38,846 bases of DNA from an uncultured Acetatifactor sp. (GTDB lineage: Bacteria; Bacillota; Clostridia; Lachnospirales; Lachnospiraceae). Shown here piece by piece: positions 24,306 through 32,932 of this stretch. The notes under the pieces were generated by a model. The model did not search any database, was not told the DNA's origin, and was given only the letters and a program-made list of their open reading frames with translations. How positions within the stretch are numbered: position 1 is the first letter of the stretch; every line of letters begins with the position of its first letter. A program made the translations under genes and the position numbers. The DNA lies in assembly GCA_934426825.1 (NCBI GenBank), contig CAKRYI010000023.1:1-38846 (forward strand). The letters run 5' to 3'.

Positions 24306-24659
24306 ATGCAGTTTTCAGAATCGTTAAAAAAGAATCAGCAATTCCTGTTTGTTTACCGAAACGGAAAATCTTATGCAAATAAGTATCTGGTTATGTATGT
24401 AAAGGAAAATGGCACGGACAAAAACAGACTGGGAATCAGCGTGAGCAAAAAAGTAGGGAACAGTGTTGTAAGACATCGCATTACAAGACTGGTCCGGGAA
24501 AGTTACCGATTACACGAAAGTATGTTCAATAGTGGTTTGGATATTGTAATCGTTGCAAGAGCAGGTGCAGCTTCTGTGGGGTATTATGAAATAGAGAGTG
24601 CACTGTTACACCTTGGAAAACTTCATCAAATAATAAAGATGTATTGTTATTTTGATTAA
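24306..24659 (+). CDS. rnpA: ribonuclease P protein component
   Basis: 117 residues, basic. It assists the RNase P RNA in removing tRNA 5' leaders. The family core is NRLGISVSKKVGNSVVRHR followed by ITRLVRESYR, a variant of the RNR motif. AGGG precedes the ATG. It follows rpmH after a terminator and is followed by yidD after 16 bases. Confidence 0.97.
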   Translation: MQFSESLKKNQQFLFVYRNGKSYANKYLVMYVKENGTDKNRLGISVSKKVGNSVVRHRITRLVRESYRLHESMFNSGLDIVIVARAGAASVGYYEIESALLHLGKLHQIIKMYCYFD

Positions 24660-24675
24660 GAGTTTGGATGAGAGT

Positions 24676-24885
24676 ATGAAAAAAGTATTGATTGCCGGCA
24701 TTAGATTTTATCAGAAATATATATCGCCTATGAAATGGACGAAGTGTCCTTATATACCCAGTTGTTCCCAATACGGGCTTGAGGCTATCGAAAAGTACGG
24801 TGCCTTTAAGGGAAGCCTTTTGGCAATATGGAGAATTTTAAGGTGCAATCCTTTTTCAAAGGGTGGAATTGACCCTGTACCGTAG
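24676..24885 (+). CDS. yidD: membrane protein insertion efficiency factor YidD
   Basis: 69 residues. Family motifs are IRFYQKYISPMKW, CPYIPSCSQYGLEAI and LRCNPFSKGGIDPVP. YidD assists insertion of membrane proteins with YidC, encoded next. The ATG at 24676 gives the usual N-terminus MKKVLIAGIRFYQ. A TTG at 24652, overlapping rnpA, would add eight residues and is less likely. The ribosome site is weak, consistent with coupling to rnpA. Confidence 0.95.
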   Translation: MKKVLIAGIRFYQKYISPMKWTKCPYIPSCSQYGLEAIEKYGAFKGSLLAIWRILRCNPFSKGGIDPVP

Positions 24886-24932
24886 ATGATATTATATAGA
24901 AGAAAAATTTTACGGCGACGCTAGGAGGATAA

Positions 24933-26243
24933 ATGAACGGTATTTTAATGACCCAGAACTCTACATTTATTATTGGTCAGGTAGCGTGGGTATTAGGTAA
25001 AATCATGGAAGGAATTTTCACGGTCATTGACGCCATCGGAATTCCCAACATCGGTCTTGCCATTATCCTGTTTACCATTGTAGTAAACCTCCTGATGATG
25101 CCTTTAACCATTAAACAGCAGAAGTTCTCTAAACTTTCTGCTAAAATGAATCCCGAAATTCAGGCAATTCAGGCAAAGTACAAAAACAAAAAAGATAATG
25201 ATTCCATGATGGCACAGAATCAGGAAATACAGGCTGTCTATGCAAAATACGGTGTTTCTCCTACCGGAAGCTGTATGTATTTGTTGATTCAGATGCCGAT
25301 TCTGTTTGCACTGTATCGTGTTATCTACGCCATTCCCGCATATGTAGGAAAGGTAAAGGAAGCATTTTTCCCGTTGGTAGATAAAATCATTGATACTGCA
25401 GGAGCTACGGAACTGGTTCAGAACTTTTCCAATTCCTCCATGTACAGCAAACAGTTTACAAATGCGGCTTTTGTGGCAGGAGAGCACAGCGAATATGTTC
25501 AGAATACGATTATTGACTGTCTGAATAAGGCTTCCTCCGCAGATTTCTTAAGCATTACCGACGCATTTCCCGCACTTGCCGGAGATGTAAACAATACCGT
25601 AACACAGTTGGAGCATTACAATAATTTCCTTGGACTGAATATTGGAAATTCTCCTTCCTATCTGGTTCATGAAGCAATTCAGGCAGGTTCCTGGCTTTTA
25701 GTAATTGCAGCACTGGCAATTCCCGTGTTGTCCGCTGTTACCCAGTGGATTAACGTAAAGCTGATGCCACAGCAGAATACCTCTTCTGAAGGTTCCAGAA
25801 ATGCAAACGATCAGGCGGCAGCTATGGCTTCTTCCATGAAGACCATGAATATGATTATGCCGATTATGTCCGCATTTTTCTGCTACACTATGCCTTCCGG
25901 TATGGGACTTTACTGGGTTGCAGGTAGCGTAGTGAGAAGTATTCAGCAGATTGTTATCAATAAACACATCGACAAGATGGATATTGATGATATTATCAAG
26001 AAAAACTCCAAAAAGAGTGCAAAGAAGATGGCTAAGCTGAAAGAGAATCAGGAAAGAGTAAATGCTTTTGCCAATATGAATACCAAAAATATCAAGAGCA
26101 TTGCAAATTCAGCAAATACTTATACCGGTTCTGCAGAGGATAATGAATCTTCCGAGAGCAGCAAAACTTCCACCGCAAAAGCAGGAAGCATGATGTCAAA
26201 AGCAAATATGGTGAAGAGTTACAACGAAAAGAATAACAAGTAA
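24933..26243 (+). CDS. yidC: membrane protein insertase YidC/Oxa1 family
   Basis: 436 residues. Five core membrane helices include GLAIILFTIVVNLLMMPLTIKQ and MPILFALYRVIY. The cytoplasmic helical hairpin (about 65-105) lies between the first two. The extracytoplasmic segment between helices 2 and 3 (about 150-245) is expanded compared with Bacillus SpoIIIJ. The C-terminal tail is long, basic and then Ser/Thr/Asn-rich. No lipoprotein signal is visible at the N-terminus. AGGAGG precedes the ATG. Jag follows after 22 bases, the usual pairing. Confidence 0.96.
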   Translation: MNGILMTQNSTFIIGQVAWVLGKIMEGIFTVIDAIGIPNIGLAIILFTIVVNLLMMPLTIKQQKFSKLSAKMNPEIQAIQAKYKNKKDNDSMMAQNQEIQAVYAKYGVSPTGSCMYLLIQMPILFALYRVIYAIPAYVGKVKEAFFPLVDKIIDTAGATELVQNFSNSSMYSKQFTNAAFVAGEHSEYVQNTIIDCLNKASSADFLSITDAFPALAGDVNNTVTQLEHYNNFLGLNIGNSPSYLVHEAIQAGSWLLVIAALAIPVLSAVTQWINVKLMPQQNTSSEGSRNANDQAAAMASSMKTMNMIMPIMSAFFCYTMPSGMGLYWVAGSVVRSIQQIVINKHIDKMDIDDIIKKNSKKSAKKMAKLKENQERVNAFANMNTKNIKSIANSANTYTGSAEDNESSESSKTSTAKAGSMMSKANMVKSYNEKNNK

Positions 26244-26265
26244 GGTAATTATGGAGGGTTAAGAT

Positions 26266-26889
26266 ATGGAATATATTGAAGTATCTGCAAAAACAGTAAA
26301 TGATGCAATTACAGAGGCTTGTCAGAAATTTGGAGTTACCAGTGATAAACTGGATTATCAGGTAGTTGAGGAAGGATCCAACGGATTTTTGGGAATCGGT
26401 TCTAAGCCTGCAATTATCAAAGCTGCTGTAAAATGTTCCGTAGAAGATAATGCTAAGACTTTTTTGAATGATGTTTTAGGTGCCATGAATATGACTGTTG
26501 TTGTTGATGTAAAGTACAACGAGGACGACAGAACCATGGACATTGATTTGAGCGGTGACGAGATGGGTATTTTAATCGGAAAAAGAGGACAGACCCTTGA
26601 TTCTCTGCAGTACCTTGTTTCACTGGTAGTTAATAAGGATTCCGATAATTATATCCGTGTAAAGGTAGATACGGAGAATTACAGACAGAGAAGAAAAGAA
26701 ACTCTGGAAAATCTTGCAAGAAATATAGCATACAAAGTAAAGAGAACCAAGAGACCCGCATCTTTGGAGCCTATGAATCCTTCCGAGAGAAGAATTATTC
26801 ACTCCGCTTTGCAGAATGACAGATATGTTTCCACACACAGCGAGGGTGAGGAACCTTTCAGACATGTGGTAGTAACCTTTAAGAGATAA
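26266..26889 (+). CDS. jag: RNA-binding protein Jag/KhpB (EloR)
   Basis: 207 residues: Jag-N domain (1-52, with FLGIGSKPA), KH domain with the GKRG loop (105-108) and a C-terminal R3H domain (R175 and H179 in ERRIIH). With KhpA it forms an RNA-binding dimer linked to cell elongation in Gram-positive bacteria. GGAGGG stands upstream of the ATG. It closes the rnpA-yidD-yidC-jag run; a terminator follows. Confidence 0.95.
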   Translation: MEYIEVSAKTVNDAITEACQKFGVTSDKLDYQVVEEGSNGFLGIGSKPAIIKAAVKCSVEDNAKTFLNDVLGAMNMTVVVDVKYNEDDRTMDIDLSGDEMGILIGKRGQTLDSLQYLVSLVVNKDSDNYIRVKVDTENYRQRRKETLENLARNIAYKVKRTKRPASLEPMNPSERRIIHSALQNDRYVSTHSEGEEPFRHVVVTFKR

Positions 26890-26942
26890 TTTTTAAGATA
26901 TTTTAGAATTGAAAAGGGTATAAAAGAAAATATTAAAAAGAC

Positions 26943-26978
26943 CGGATATATGATATAATTCATATATCCGATTTTTTT
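26943..26978 (+). terminator. terminator after jag, with a promoter-like loop
   Basis: An 11-bp perfect stem (26943-26953 with 26960-26970) is followed by seven Ts (26972-26978). The six-base loop is TATAAT, preceded by TGA, so the same DNA reads as an extended -10 element (26951-26959) placed about 60 bases before mnmE. Confidence 0.8.
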
Positions 26979-27018
26979 GTAGTGCGCTTTACAGAGCACG
27001 CCTTTCATGGAGGTAGAA

Positions 27019-28422
27019 ATGAAAACAGATACAATCACTGCAATCGCAACGGCTTTATCCGATTCCGGAATCGGAATGATAAGAATCAGCGGAGAGAAAG
27101 CCATTCAGATAGGGAACAAAGTATTTTCCACCAAAAGTGGGAAACACATTTTAAATGAGGTAGAGACACATACCATTCATTATGGTTTTATTGTGGATGA
27201 AGAAAATCATGTGGTGGATGAAGTGATGGTATCTGTTATGAAAGCTCCCCGGAGTTATACGATGGAGGACACGGTGGAGATAAGCTGTCATGGCGGTGTT
27301 CTCGTGATGCAGAAAATTTTGGAGACGGTATTAAAGGGGGGGGCAAGAATGGCAGAACCCGGCGAGTTTACCAAACGTGCTTTTTTGAACGGAAGAATTG
27401 ATTTGTCTAAAGCGGAGGCGGTGATTGACGTCATTCATTCCCAAAATGAGTATGCGCTGAATTCTTCCATGAGCCAGTTGCAGGGGACGCTTTCCCGTGA
27501 AGTAAAAAAATTAAGAGAAGAGATTCTCTATGAAATTGCTTTTATCGAATCTGCTTTGGATGACCCGGAGCATATCAGTCTGGATGGATACCCGGAGAGA
27601 TTGAAAGAGAAGGTGGACAATATTTCCGGGAAAATTGATAAATTATTGAACACGGCGGACAACGGAAAATTAATCAAAGAGGGAATTGCCACGGTAATTG
27701 TGGGAAAACCCAATGCCGGAAAATCTTCGCTCCTCAATATTTTAGTGGGAGAGGAGAGAGCCATTGTCACGGATATTGCCGGAACGACCAGAGATATTCT
27801 GGAAGAACATATCAAACTCCATGGAATCGGTTTGAATATTATAGATACCGCCGGAATCCGTGATACCAAAGATACGGTGGAAAAAATCGGAGTGGAACGC
27901 GCAAAACAGTACGCAAAGGATGCGGATTTGATTTTGTATATGGTGGATTCCTCTGTAAACTTGGATGAAAGTGACGAGGAAATCCTGTCACTTATAGGTG
28001 ACAAGAATGTCATAATTCTTTTGAACAAGACAGACCTTGATACGGTGGTCACGGAAGAAACAATGGAGGCAGCTATCAGAAAGTGTATCCCGGACAGAGG
28101 GAAAATTGCCATGATTCGTACCTCCACCAAGGATAATACCGGAATTGAGGAATTTGAAAATACCATAAAAAATATGTTCTTTGAAGGAAACCTCCACAAT
28201 AACGGGGAGATTGTGATTACCAATCTCCGCCACAAGGAAGCTCTGCAGGACGCTTACCACAGTCTTGAACTAGTAGAACAGAGTATTTTGGATGATATGC
28301 CGGAGGATTTTTATTCCATTGATTTGATGAGCGCTTATGCTTCTCTCGGAACCATTATCGGTGAGGAAGTGGGAGAAGATTTGGTAAATGAAATTTTCTC
28401 CAAATTCTGTATGGGAAAATAA
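27019..28422 (+). CDS. mnmE: tRNA modification GTPase MnmE (TrmE)
   Basis: 467 residues. The N-terminal folate-binding domain is followed by a G domain inserted in a helical domain: G1 GKPNAGKSS, G2 TTRDILEE, G3 DTAGIRDT and G4 NKTD. It ends in FCMGK with the conserved catalytic Cys. With MnmG it installs the cmnm5 group on U34 of certain tRNAs. The start at 27019 is set by GGAGG eight bases upstream; an in-frame ATG at 27007 contains that site and is rejected. Confidence 0.97.
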   Translation: MKTDTITAIATALSDSGIGMIRISGEKAIQIGNKVFSTKSGKHILNEVETHTIHYGFIVDEENHVVDEVMVSVMKAPRSYTMEDTVEISCHGGVLVMQKILETVLKGGARMAEPGEFTKRAFLNGRIDLSKAEAVIDVIHSQNEYALNSSMSQLQGTLSREVKKLREEILYEIAFIESALDDPEHISLDGYPERLKEKVDNISGKIDKLLNTADNGKLIKEGIATVIVGKPNAGKSSLLNILVGEERAIVTDIAGTTRDILEEHIKLHGIGLNIIDTAGIRDTKDTVEKIGVERAKQYAKDADLILYMVDSSVNLDESDEEILSLIGDKNVIILLNKTDLDTVVTEETMEAAIRKCIPDRGKIAMIRTSTKDNTGIEEFENTIKNMFFEGNLHNNGEIVITNLRHKEALQDAYHSLELVEQSILDDMPEDFYSIDLMSAYASLGTIIGEEVGEDLVNEIFSKFCMGK

Positions 28423-28433
28423 GAGGCAGATTA

Positions 28434-28463
28434 TTGCAAATAAAATGTGGAAAGTGTTATAAT
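28434..28463 (+). promoter_or_regulatory. predicted mnmG promoter
   Basis: TTGCAA (28434-28439), 18 bases, then TGT-TATAAT (28455-28463), an extended -10, about 70 bases before mnmG. Confidence 0.6.
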
Positions 28464-28534
28464 CGTAAGGATTTCTATGTAGATTCTATGTGGATTATTG
28501 TAAAAGATTAGTTTAAACGGAATGGGTGAAGAAA

Positions 28535-30433
28535 ATGCCTGAGATACGAGAGAAAGTAGATGTATGTGTAGTAGGTGCCGGACATGCGGGCTGTGAAGCA
28601 GCGCTCGCCTGTGCGAGACTTGGACTGGAAACGGTGATTTTTACCGTGAGTGTGGACAGTATTGCCCTTATGCCCTGTAACCCCAATGTGGGTGGTTCTT
28701 CCAAAGGTCATTTAGTGAGGGAACTGGACGCTTTGGGTGGTGAGATGGGAAAAAATATTGATAAGACTTTTATACAGTCCAAAATGTTGAACGTATCGAA
28801 AGGTCCCGCCGTGCACTCGCTTCGTGCACAGGCTGATAAAGCGGATTATTCCCGTTCCATGAGAAATGTTTTGGAAAATCAGGAGCACCTTACCATTAAG
28901 CAGGCAGAGGTGTGCGAACTTCTGTGGGAGAATATCGATTTCGGGAAAAAGAGAATAACCGGAGTAAAAACTTTTACCGGTGCCATTTATGAATGTAAGG
29001 CAGTGGTTCTCTGTACAGGAACTTATTTGCGGGCAAGATGTCTTTGCGGGGAAGCCATTACCTATACCGGACCAAACGGATTACAGGCAGCCAATCATTT
29101 GACGGATTCTTTAAAAAATATGGGAATCGAGATGCGCCGTTTTAAAACGGGAACTCCCGCCAGAATGGATGGAAGAAGTATTGATTATTCGAAAATGGAA
29201 GAGCAGTTTGGAGATGAGAGAATTGTTCCTTTTTCTTTTTCAACAGATCCGGATTCCATTCAGAAAGAACAGGTATCCTGTTGGCTGACTTATACAAATG
29301 AAAAGACACATGAGATTATCCGTGCCAATTTGGACCGTTCTCCTATTTATGCGGGAATTATTGAGGGGACAGGTCCAAGATATTGTCCCTCCATTGAAGA
29401 TAAAGTAGTGAAATTTGCGGAAAAGAACAGACATCAGGTATTTCTTGAGCCGGAAGGACTTCACACCAATGAAATGTATGTGGGCGGTATGTCCTCTTCC
29501 CTTCCGGAGGATGTACAGCTTGCCATGTACCGGACGGTTCCCGGACTGGAGCACTGTAAAATTGTGAGAAACGCCTATGCTATTGAATACGACTGTATCA
29601 ATGCAAGACAGCTTTTCCCCTCTCTGGAATTTAAAGAGATTGACGGTTTGTTCAGCGGCGGACAGTTTAACGGAAGCAGCGGTTACGAGGAGGCAGCCGG
29701 TCAGGGACTGATTGCCGGAATCAATGCTGCCATGAAAATTTTAGGAAAAGAGCCTTTGATACTGGACCGTTCCGAAAGTTATATTGGCGTGTTGATTGAT
29801 GATCTCGTGACAAAGGATAACAGGGAGCCTTATCGTATGATGACCTCCCGCGCGGAATACAGATTGTTGCTCCGCCAGGACAACGCAGATTTGAGACTGC
29901 GGAAAAAGGGATTTGAAGTCGGACTGATTTCACAGGAACAGTATGACGCCCTTGTGAAAAAAGAACAACTGATTGAGGAGGAAATCAATCGTCTCAAAAA
30001 TACCATGGTGGGAGCCAACAAGGAAATCCAGCATTTTTTGGAATCCCATGAAAGTTCAAGTCTGAAAACAGCGGCAAGTCTGGCGGAATTGATATGCAGA
30101 CCCGAACTGAATTATGAAATCCTTGCTGAGATTGATTCGGAGAGAAAACCTCTTCCGGCAGAAGTGGTGGAGCAGGTTGAAATCGAAATCAAATATGAGG
30201 GATATATTGTAAGACAGAAACGTCAGGTCGAGCAGTATAAGAAAATGGAGAAAAAGAAAATACCGGATGATATTGATTATGATGATGTTCCGTCCTTACG
30301 TCTGGAGGCAAGACAGAAGTTAAAGCAGTTCAGACCGATTTCCGTGGGACAGGCATCCAGAATTTCCGGGGTATCTCCGGCGGATATATCCGTGCTCTTG
30401 GTTTATTTAGAGCAGAGGTCAAGAAAAAATTAA
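28535..30433 (+). CDS. mnmG: tRNA uridine-34 carboxymethylaminomethyl modification enzyme MnmG (GidA)
   Basis: About 632 residues. The N-terminal FAD-binding Rossmann motif is VVGAGHAGCEAALACARLG. Family signatures include NPNVGGSSKGHLVRELDALGG, GTYLRARCLCGE and FSGGQFNGSSGYEEAAGQG. It works with MnmE, encoded just upstream, at the tRNA wobble uridine. The ATG at 28535 has GGTGA about seven bases upstream; a GTG three codons earlier (28526) is a possible alternative start. Confidence 0.97.
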   Translation: MPEIREKVDVCVVGAGHAGCEAALACARLGLETVIFTVSVDSIALMPCNPNVGGSSKGHLVRELDALGGEMGKNIDKTFIQSKMLNVSKGPAVHSLRAQADKADYSRSMRNVLENQEHLTIKQAEVCELLWENIDFGKKRITGVKTFTGAIYECKAVVLCTGTYLRARCLCGEAITYTGPNGLQAANHLTDSLKNMGIEMRRFKTGTPARMDGRSIDYSKMEEQFGDERIVPFSFSTDPDSIQKEQVSCWLTYTNEKTHEIIRANLDRSPIYAGIIEGTGPRYCPSIEDKVVKFAEKNRHQVFLEPEGLHTNEMYVGGMSSSLPEDVQLAMYRTVPGLEHCKIVRNAYAIEYDCINARQLFPSLEFKEIDGLFSGGQFNGSSGYEEAAGQGLIAGINAAMKILGKEPLILDRSESYIGVLIDDLVTKDNREPYRMMTSRAEYRLLLRQDNADLRLRKKGFEVGLISQEQYDALVKKEQLIEEEINRLKNTMVGANKEIQHFLESHESSSLKTAASLAELICRPELNYEILAEIDSERKPLPAEVVEQVEIEIKYEGYIVRQKRQVEQYKKMEKKKIPDDIDYDDVPSLRLEARQKLKQFRPISVGQASRISGVSPADISVLLVYLEQRSRKN

Positions 30434-30461
30434 TTTTCCGGGAAAGAAAAAGAGGTATCAG

Positions 30462-31181
30462 GTGAACACATACGATACAACCCAGTTTGAAAAAGATTTG
30501 GAAGAACTGAATATCCGGCTGACAGAGAAACAGTTGAATCAGTTTCTTCTATATTATGAAATGCTGATAGAACAGAATAAAGTGATGAATCTCACGGCGA
30601 TTATCGATTATGAGGAGGTGATGAAAAAGCATTTTATTGACAGCCTCTCTCTGGTGAAAGCATATGATTTGTCAAAACCGGTTTCTGTCATTGATGTGGG
30701 GACCGGCGCTGGATTTCCCGGAGTTCCTTTAAAAATTGCTTTTCCTGATTTACAGGTAACACTTTTGGATTCTCTGAATAAAAGAGTTTCTTTTTTGGAT
30801 TCTGTGATTGACACTTTGGGGTTAACCGGAATCGAAGCCATTCACGGAAGGGCGGAGGACTTTGCCAGAAACTCTTTGCGGGAAAAATATGATTTGTGCG
30901 TGTCCAGAGCGGTAGCGAATCTTTCTACGCTGTCGGAATACTGCCTTCCCTTTGTGAAGGTGGGAGGAAAATTTATTTCCTACAAATCCGAGAAGATTGC
31001 TGAAGAAAAGATTGCGGCTCAGAATGCCATTACCATTTTGGGCGGTAAAGTAGCCGGACAGATGGAATTTACTTTACCGGACTGTGATATTTACCGGAAT
31101 CTTTTTGTGATAGAAAAAGTAAAATCCACACCGAAAAAATATCCGAGAAAAGCAGGTGTTCCCGGAAAAGAACCTTTATAA
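30462..31181 (+). CDS. rsmG: 16S rRNA (guanine527-N7)-methyltransferase RsmG (GidB)
   Basis: 239 residues. The SAM-binding motif is VIDVGTGAGFPGVPLKI, followed by DSLNKRVSFLD and CVSRAVANLSTLSEYC. It methylates G527 of 16S rRNA near the decoding centre. It starts at a GTG (30462) with GAGGT upstream. It follows mnmG after 28 bases in the usual origin arrangement. Confidence 0.96.
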   Translation: MNTYDTTQFEKDLEELNIRLTEKQLNQFLLYYEMLIEQNKVMNLTAIIDYEEVMKKHFIDSLSLVKAYDLSKPVSVIDVGTGAGFPGVPLKIAFPDLQVTLLDSLNKRVSFLDSVIDTLGLTGIEAIHGRAEDFARNSLREKYDLCVSRAVANLSTLSEYCLPFVKVGGKFISYKSEKIAEEKIAAQNAITILGGKVAGQMEFTLPDCDIYRNLFVIEKVKSTPKKYPRKAGVPGKEPL

Positions 31182-31317
31182 GTCAAAAAAATGTTAATTT
31201 TTTTCAATTTATTACTTTAATGTTTTACAGAACTGATTTTTTTTGCTATATTATAATTATGTTACAGTCTATACTTTTTTTGATGAGGTTCAATAGGTAA
31301 TGTAGCGTAATTACAAA

Positions 31318-31331
31318 CGAACGTATGTTCC
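31318..31331. promoter_or_regulatory. LexA (SOS) box upstream of the soluble histidine kinase gene
   Basis: CGAACGTATGTTCC fits the Gram-positive LexA/DinR consensus CGAACRNRYGTTYC at every position. It ends 12 bases before the kinase ATG. A plausible promoter, TTCAAT (31289-31294), 17 bases, TACAAA (31312-31317), ends directly at the box, so LexA would cover the transcription start. Confidence 0.7.
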
Positions 31332-31343
31332 TGAAAGGATAAT

Positions 31344-32030
31344 ATGAATTCTTCTGACTATGATAATTTCTCTTACGATTCCGATTGTAAAAAGCAGAAT
31401 ATGTGGATTCTCGGTATTCAGGAGAAAGAGCGGCAAAGAATTGCCATGGATCTTCATGACCGGGTTTTACAGAATTTAGCACATATTGTACATAAAGTAG
31501 AATTTAGTGGTATGTTCATTGAAAACGATCCGGTTAGGGCAAAGCTGGAATTATCTCTCGTAAACAGAGATGTGAGAAACGTAATAGATGAAATCCGCAA
31601 CACGATATTTGATTTGCGTCCTATGACATTTGATGATATGGGTCTGGATGCTGCTCTACAGGATTTGATACAGACCAAAAATAAGGATAAGAAATACCAG
31701 ATTGAGTTATCTGTTGAAAATCCAAATTGTGCGGATGATTTGACATTGGTTACCATTTACCGTCTGGTGCAGGAATGTTTTTCAAATATAGAGAAACATT
31801 CGGAAGCTACCAAAGTAGAATTCCGGTGTAAAAATAAAGGCAGAAATTATTGTGTTGATGTAAATGATAATGGTAAGGGATTTTTGCAGCAGGAAATTTC
31901 AGAGAAAGAAGACAAGCATTTTGGAATCTCGGTAATGAAGGAGAGGGTTTCTCTTCTTGGAGGGACATTATCGATTAAATCCGAAGAGGGAAAAGGAACG
32001 CAGGTTCATATTGAAATTCCTTTGATGTAG
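31344..32030 (+). CDS. soluble sensor histidine kinase, NarL/DegS type (HisKA_3)
   Basis: 228 residues with no membrane helix and almost no sensor part: about 20 residues precede the dimerisation helix. Phospho-acceptor is H38 in MDLHDRVLQNLAHIVH. The HATPase domain shows VQECFSNIEKHSEA (N box), DVNDNGKGF (G1) and KHFGISVMKERVSLLGG. It phosphorylates the LuxR-type regulator encoded 37 bases downstream. With no input domain, activity may be set by its amount, a partner protein or an intracellular signal. A ribosome site (AAAGGA) overlaps the region just after a perfect LexA box. The pair stands between rsmG and the parS/parA region. Confidence 0.9.
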   Translation: MNSSDYDNFSYDSDCKKQNMWILGIQEKERQRIAMDLHDRVLQNLAHIVHKVEFSGMFIENDPVRAKLELSLVNRDVRNVIDEIRNTIFDLRPMTFDDMGLDAALQDLIQTKNKDKKYQIELSVENPNCADDLTLVTIYRLVQECFSNIEKHSEATKVEFRCKNKGRNYCVDVNDNGKGFLQQEISEKEDKHFGISVMKERVSLLGGTLSIKSEEGKGTQVHIEIPLM

Positions 32031-32067
32031 ATTGTATCTATAAATTGTTGAAAGGCATGGGAGTAAA

Positions 32068-32712
32068 ATGAGCATAAGAGTAATGTTAGCAGATGACCAT
32101 ATCTTAATGAGGGAAGGTATTCGACAACTGCTTGAGTTCGATGGAAGTATTGAAGTCGTGGAAGAGGCAAACGACGGAGATGAGTGTCTTGAAAAATTGA
32201 AACGGTCAAAGCCGGATGTTCTGTTATTGGATATTAATATGCCAAATAAAAACGGAATTCAGGTTTTGGAAGAAATCAAAAAAAATAAGATTAATGTTAA
32301 GGTATTAATACTGACCGTACATAATGAAGTAGAATATTTATTAAAGGCTGTGGATATTGGAGTGGACGGATATATCATGAAGGATTCTGAGTCTGCAGAA
32401 TTGAAAAAGGCTATTAATGCAGTGATGAAAGGAGAAAGCTATATTCAGCCGAAACTGATTCCTGCTTTGAATAATCGTCTGGTGGCAAGAGATGTAGATA
32501 AGGAAAAACTGGAGTCTCTGACAAAGCGCGAGATAGATGTTTTGATACTGGTTGCCAACGGAATGTTCAATAAAGAAATTGCAATTAAGTTGAATATCAG
32601 TGAGCGTACAGTTAAAAACCATATTTCCAATATCTTTAAGAAACTGGATGTGTCTGACAGAACACAGGCAGCGGTATTCGCTATTAAGAACGACATTGTT
32701 AAGCTGTTTTAG
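32068..32712 (+). CDS. NarL/LuxR-family response regulator
   Basis: 214 residues. The receiver domain has DD (9-10), phospho-acceptor D55 in LLLDINMPN, and the conserved Lys in YIMKDSE. The C-terminal LuxR-type helix-turn-helix (about 145-205) reads LTKREIDVLILVANG, IAIKLNISERTVKNHISN and IFKKLDVSDRTQAA. It resembles DegU/LiaR-type regulators. Transcription would end at the parS palindrome 15 bases after the stop. The targets are unknown. Confidence 0.93.
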   Translation: MSIRVMLADDHILMREGIRQLLEFDGSIEVVEEANDGDECLEKLKRSKPDVLLLDINMPNKNGIQVLEEIKKNKINVKVLILTVHNEVEYLLKAVDIGVDGYIMKDSESAELKKAINAVMKGESYIQPKLIPALNNRLVARDVDKEKLESLTKREIDVLILVANGMFNKEIAIKLNISERTVKNHISNIFKKLDVSDRTQAAVFAIKNDIVKLF

Positions 32713-32726
32713 TCAGCTTTTATAGG

Positions 32727-32763
32727 AAAAGTGGAATGTTTCACGTGAAACATTCCACTTTTT
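32727..32763. promoter_or_regulatory. parS: parS site 1 inside a 36-bp perfect palindrome (also terminator-like)
   Basis: TGTTTCACGTGAAACA (32737-32752) is an exact parS. The symmetry continues outward to AAAAGTGGAA and TTCCACTTTT (32727-32762), giving an uninterrupted 36-bp palindrome. It starts 15 bases after the response-regulator stop and ends in a T-run, so the RNA forms an intrinsic-terminator-like hairpin. ParB, encoded downstream, would load here. Confidence 0.9.
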
Positions 32764-32785
32764 ATTCCGGGTGGACACAAGATAA

Positions 32786-32801
32786 TGTTTCACGTGAAAC
32801 A
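32786..32801. promoter_or_regulatory. parS: parS site 2
   Basis: A second exact TGTTTCACGTGAAACA, 49 bases after the first, with symmetry extending only two bases further on each side. It lies upstream of parA near the origin, where ParB nucleation sites normally cluster. Confidence 0.92.
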
Positions 32802-32829
32802 TTTAGACCCTAGATATTGTGAAATAAGG

Positions 32830-32861
32830 CGTGAAACATTCCTATATAGGGGCGTGAAACA
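32830..32861 (+). promoter_or_regulatory. two parS half-sites upstream of parA
   Basis: CGTGAAACA occurs at 32830-32838 and 32853-32861, in the same orientation, 23 bases apart, each preceded by GG. Only the right half of parS is present. They lie just upstream of the predicted parA promoter. Confidence 0.5.
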
Positions 32862-32890
32862 AAATTTATGTAGCGATAACGGATAATTAG

Positions 32891-32899
32891 TGATATAAT
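32891..32899 (+). promoter_or_regulatory. predicted extended -10 promoter for parA-parB
   Basis: TGA-TATAAT (32891-32899), 33 bases before the parA ATG; no convincing -35 is visible. Confidence 0.5.
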
Positions 32900-32932
32900 T
32901 GAAAAGCGAAACAAAGGAAAGGCGATAATCTA

